Assembly (NCBI GenBank): GCA_024691065.1
Contig: JAILOA010000114.1
Location: 1-6,079, forward strand
Length of the DNA stretch: 6,079 nucleotides
Source of the DNA: Lachnospiraceae bacterium
GTDB taxonomy: Bacteria > Bacillota > Clostridia > Lachnospirales > Lachnospiraceae
Direction: 5' to 3'
How positions within the stretch are numbered: position 1 is the first letter of the stretch; every line of letters begins with the position of its first letter. Positions 5,906 to 6,079 of this stretch are shown one piece after another. Under the pieces are notes generated by a model. The model was not told the DNA's origin. It worked only from the letters and a program-made list of their open reading frames with translations, and made no database searches. The position numbers were made by a program, and so were the translations under genes.

Positions 5906-6079
5906 TTGGATATATTACAGGAAATCGCGGAGAGAACTAAAGAGAGAATAGAAGAACAAAAAAGAAAAGTTACATTTAATGAAATAAGGGCAAAAGCAGA
6001 GGAGATAAGTAAGGCTGAGGAGGCTTATACCAATGAGAAACTTAAGTTTTCTTTTGAGAAGGCACTTAGAAAACCGGGA
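5906..6079 (+). CDS. trpC: Indole-3-glycerol phosphate synthase (TrpC), N-terminal part
   Basis: The 58 visible codons run off the window end. The product would catalyse ring closure and decarboxylation of carboxyphenylamino-deoxyribulose phosphate to indole-3-glycerol phosphate. The start MDILQEIAERTKERIEEQK and the segment FSFEKALRKPG (residues 48-58) match the N-terminal helical extension of the TrpC TIM barrel, just before the usual catalytic AEIKKASPSKG-type strand, which is not in the window. The start codon appears to be TTG, chosen from ribosome-site spacing and the family N-terminus. It is the fourth gene of the operon, set 256 nt behind trpD, unlike the compact trpE-G-D block. trpF, trpB and trpA are expected further on (inference). 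Catalytic residues cannot be checked. Confidence 0.93.
   Translation, partial: MDILQEIAERTKERIEEQKRKVTFNEIRAKAEEISKAEEAYTNEKLKFSFEKALRKPG

Overview
The window looks like a low-GC Firmicute, most likely a Clostridia/Lachnospiraceae-type anaerobe. This is inferred from the AT-rich intergenic DNA, strong AGGAGG-type ribosome binding sites, a tRNA-sensing T-box leader in front of tryptophan genes, and the style of the proteins. No species can be named from the sequence alone. All five genes lie on the + strand.

Layout: (1) 1-110, an AT-rich promoter region with a perfect 8-bp inverted repeat. (2) 111-1817, a complete type B carboxylesterase with an unusual hydrophobic, glycine-zipper C-terminal tail. 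(3) 1818-1998, an AT-rich array of about four 38-40 bp direct repeats that runs up to the -35 box of the next promoter. (4) 1999-2563, a strong sigma-A promoter and a very long (about 460 nt) T-box leader. Its specifier UGG and its UGGC tRNA-acceptor bulge both fit tRNA-Trp. It ends in a 15-bp intrinsic terminator that competes with the antiterminator. (5) 2564-5649, trpE, trpG and trpD, tightly packed. (6) 5650-5905, a 256-nt gap filled mainly by exactly five 34-bp tandem units in a 68-bp alternating pattern. (7) 5906-6079, the start of trpC, which runs off the window.

How it works together: TrpE and TrpG form anthranilate synthase (chorismate + glutamine to anthranilate). TrpD adds the phosphoribosyl group, and TrpC (after TrpF) closes the indole ring. 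The leader should let RNA polymerase read into trpE only when uncharged tRNA-Trp accumulates. TrpE also carries the residues typical of tryptophan feedback inhibition, so control is expected at both RNA and enzyme level. The esterase is a separate neighbour with no evident pathway link.

I see no wholly new multi-gene system. The less ordinary elements are the oversized leader with a roughly 130-nt AU-rich helix, the two unrelated short tandem-repeat arrays (one before the trp promoter, one inside the operon), and the esterase's membrane-tail-like C-terminus.
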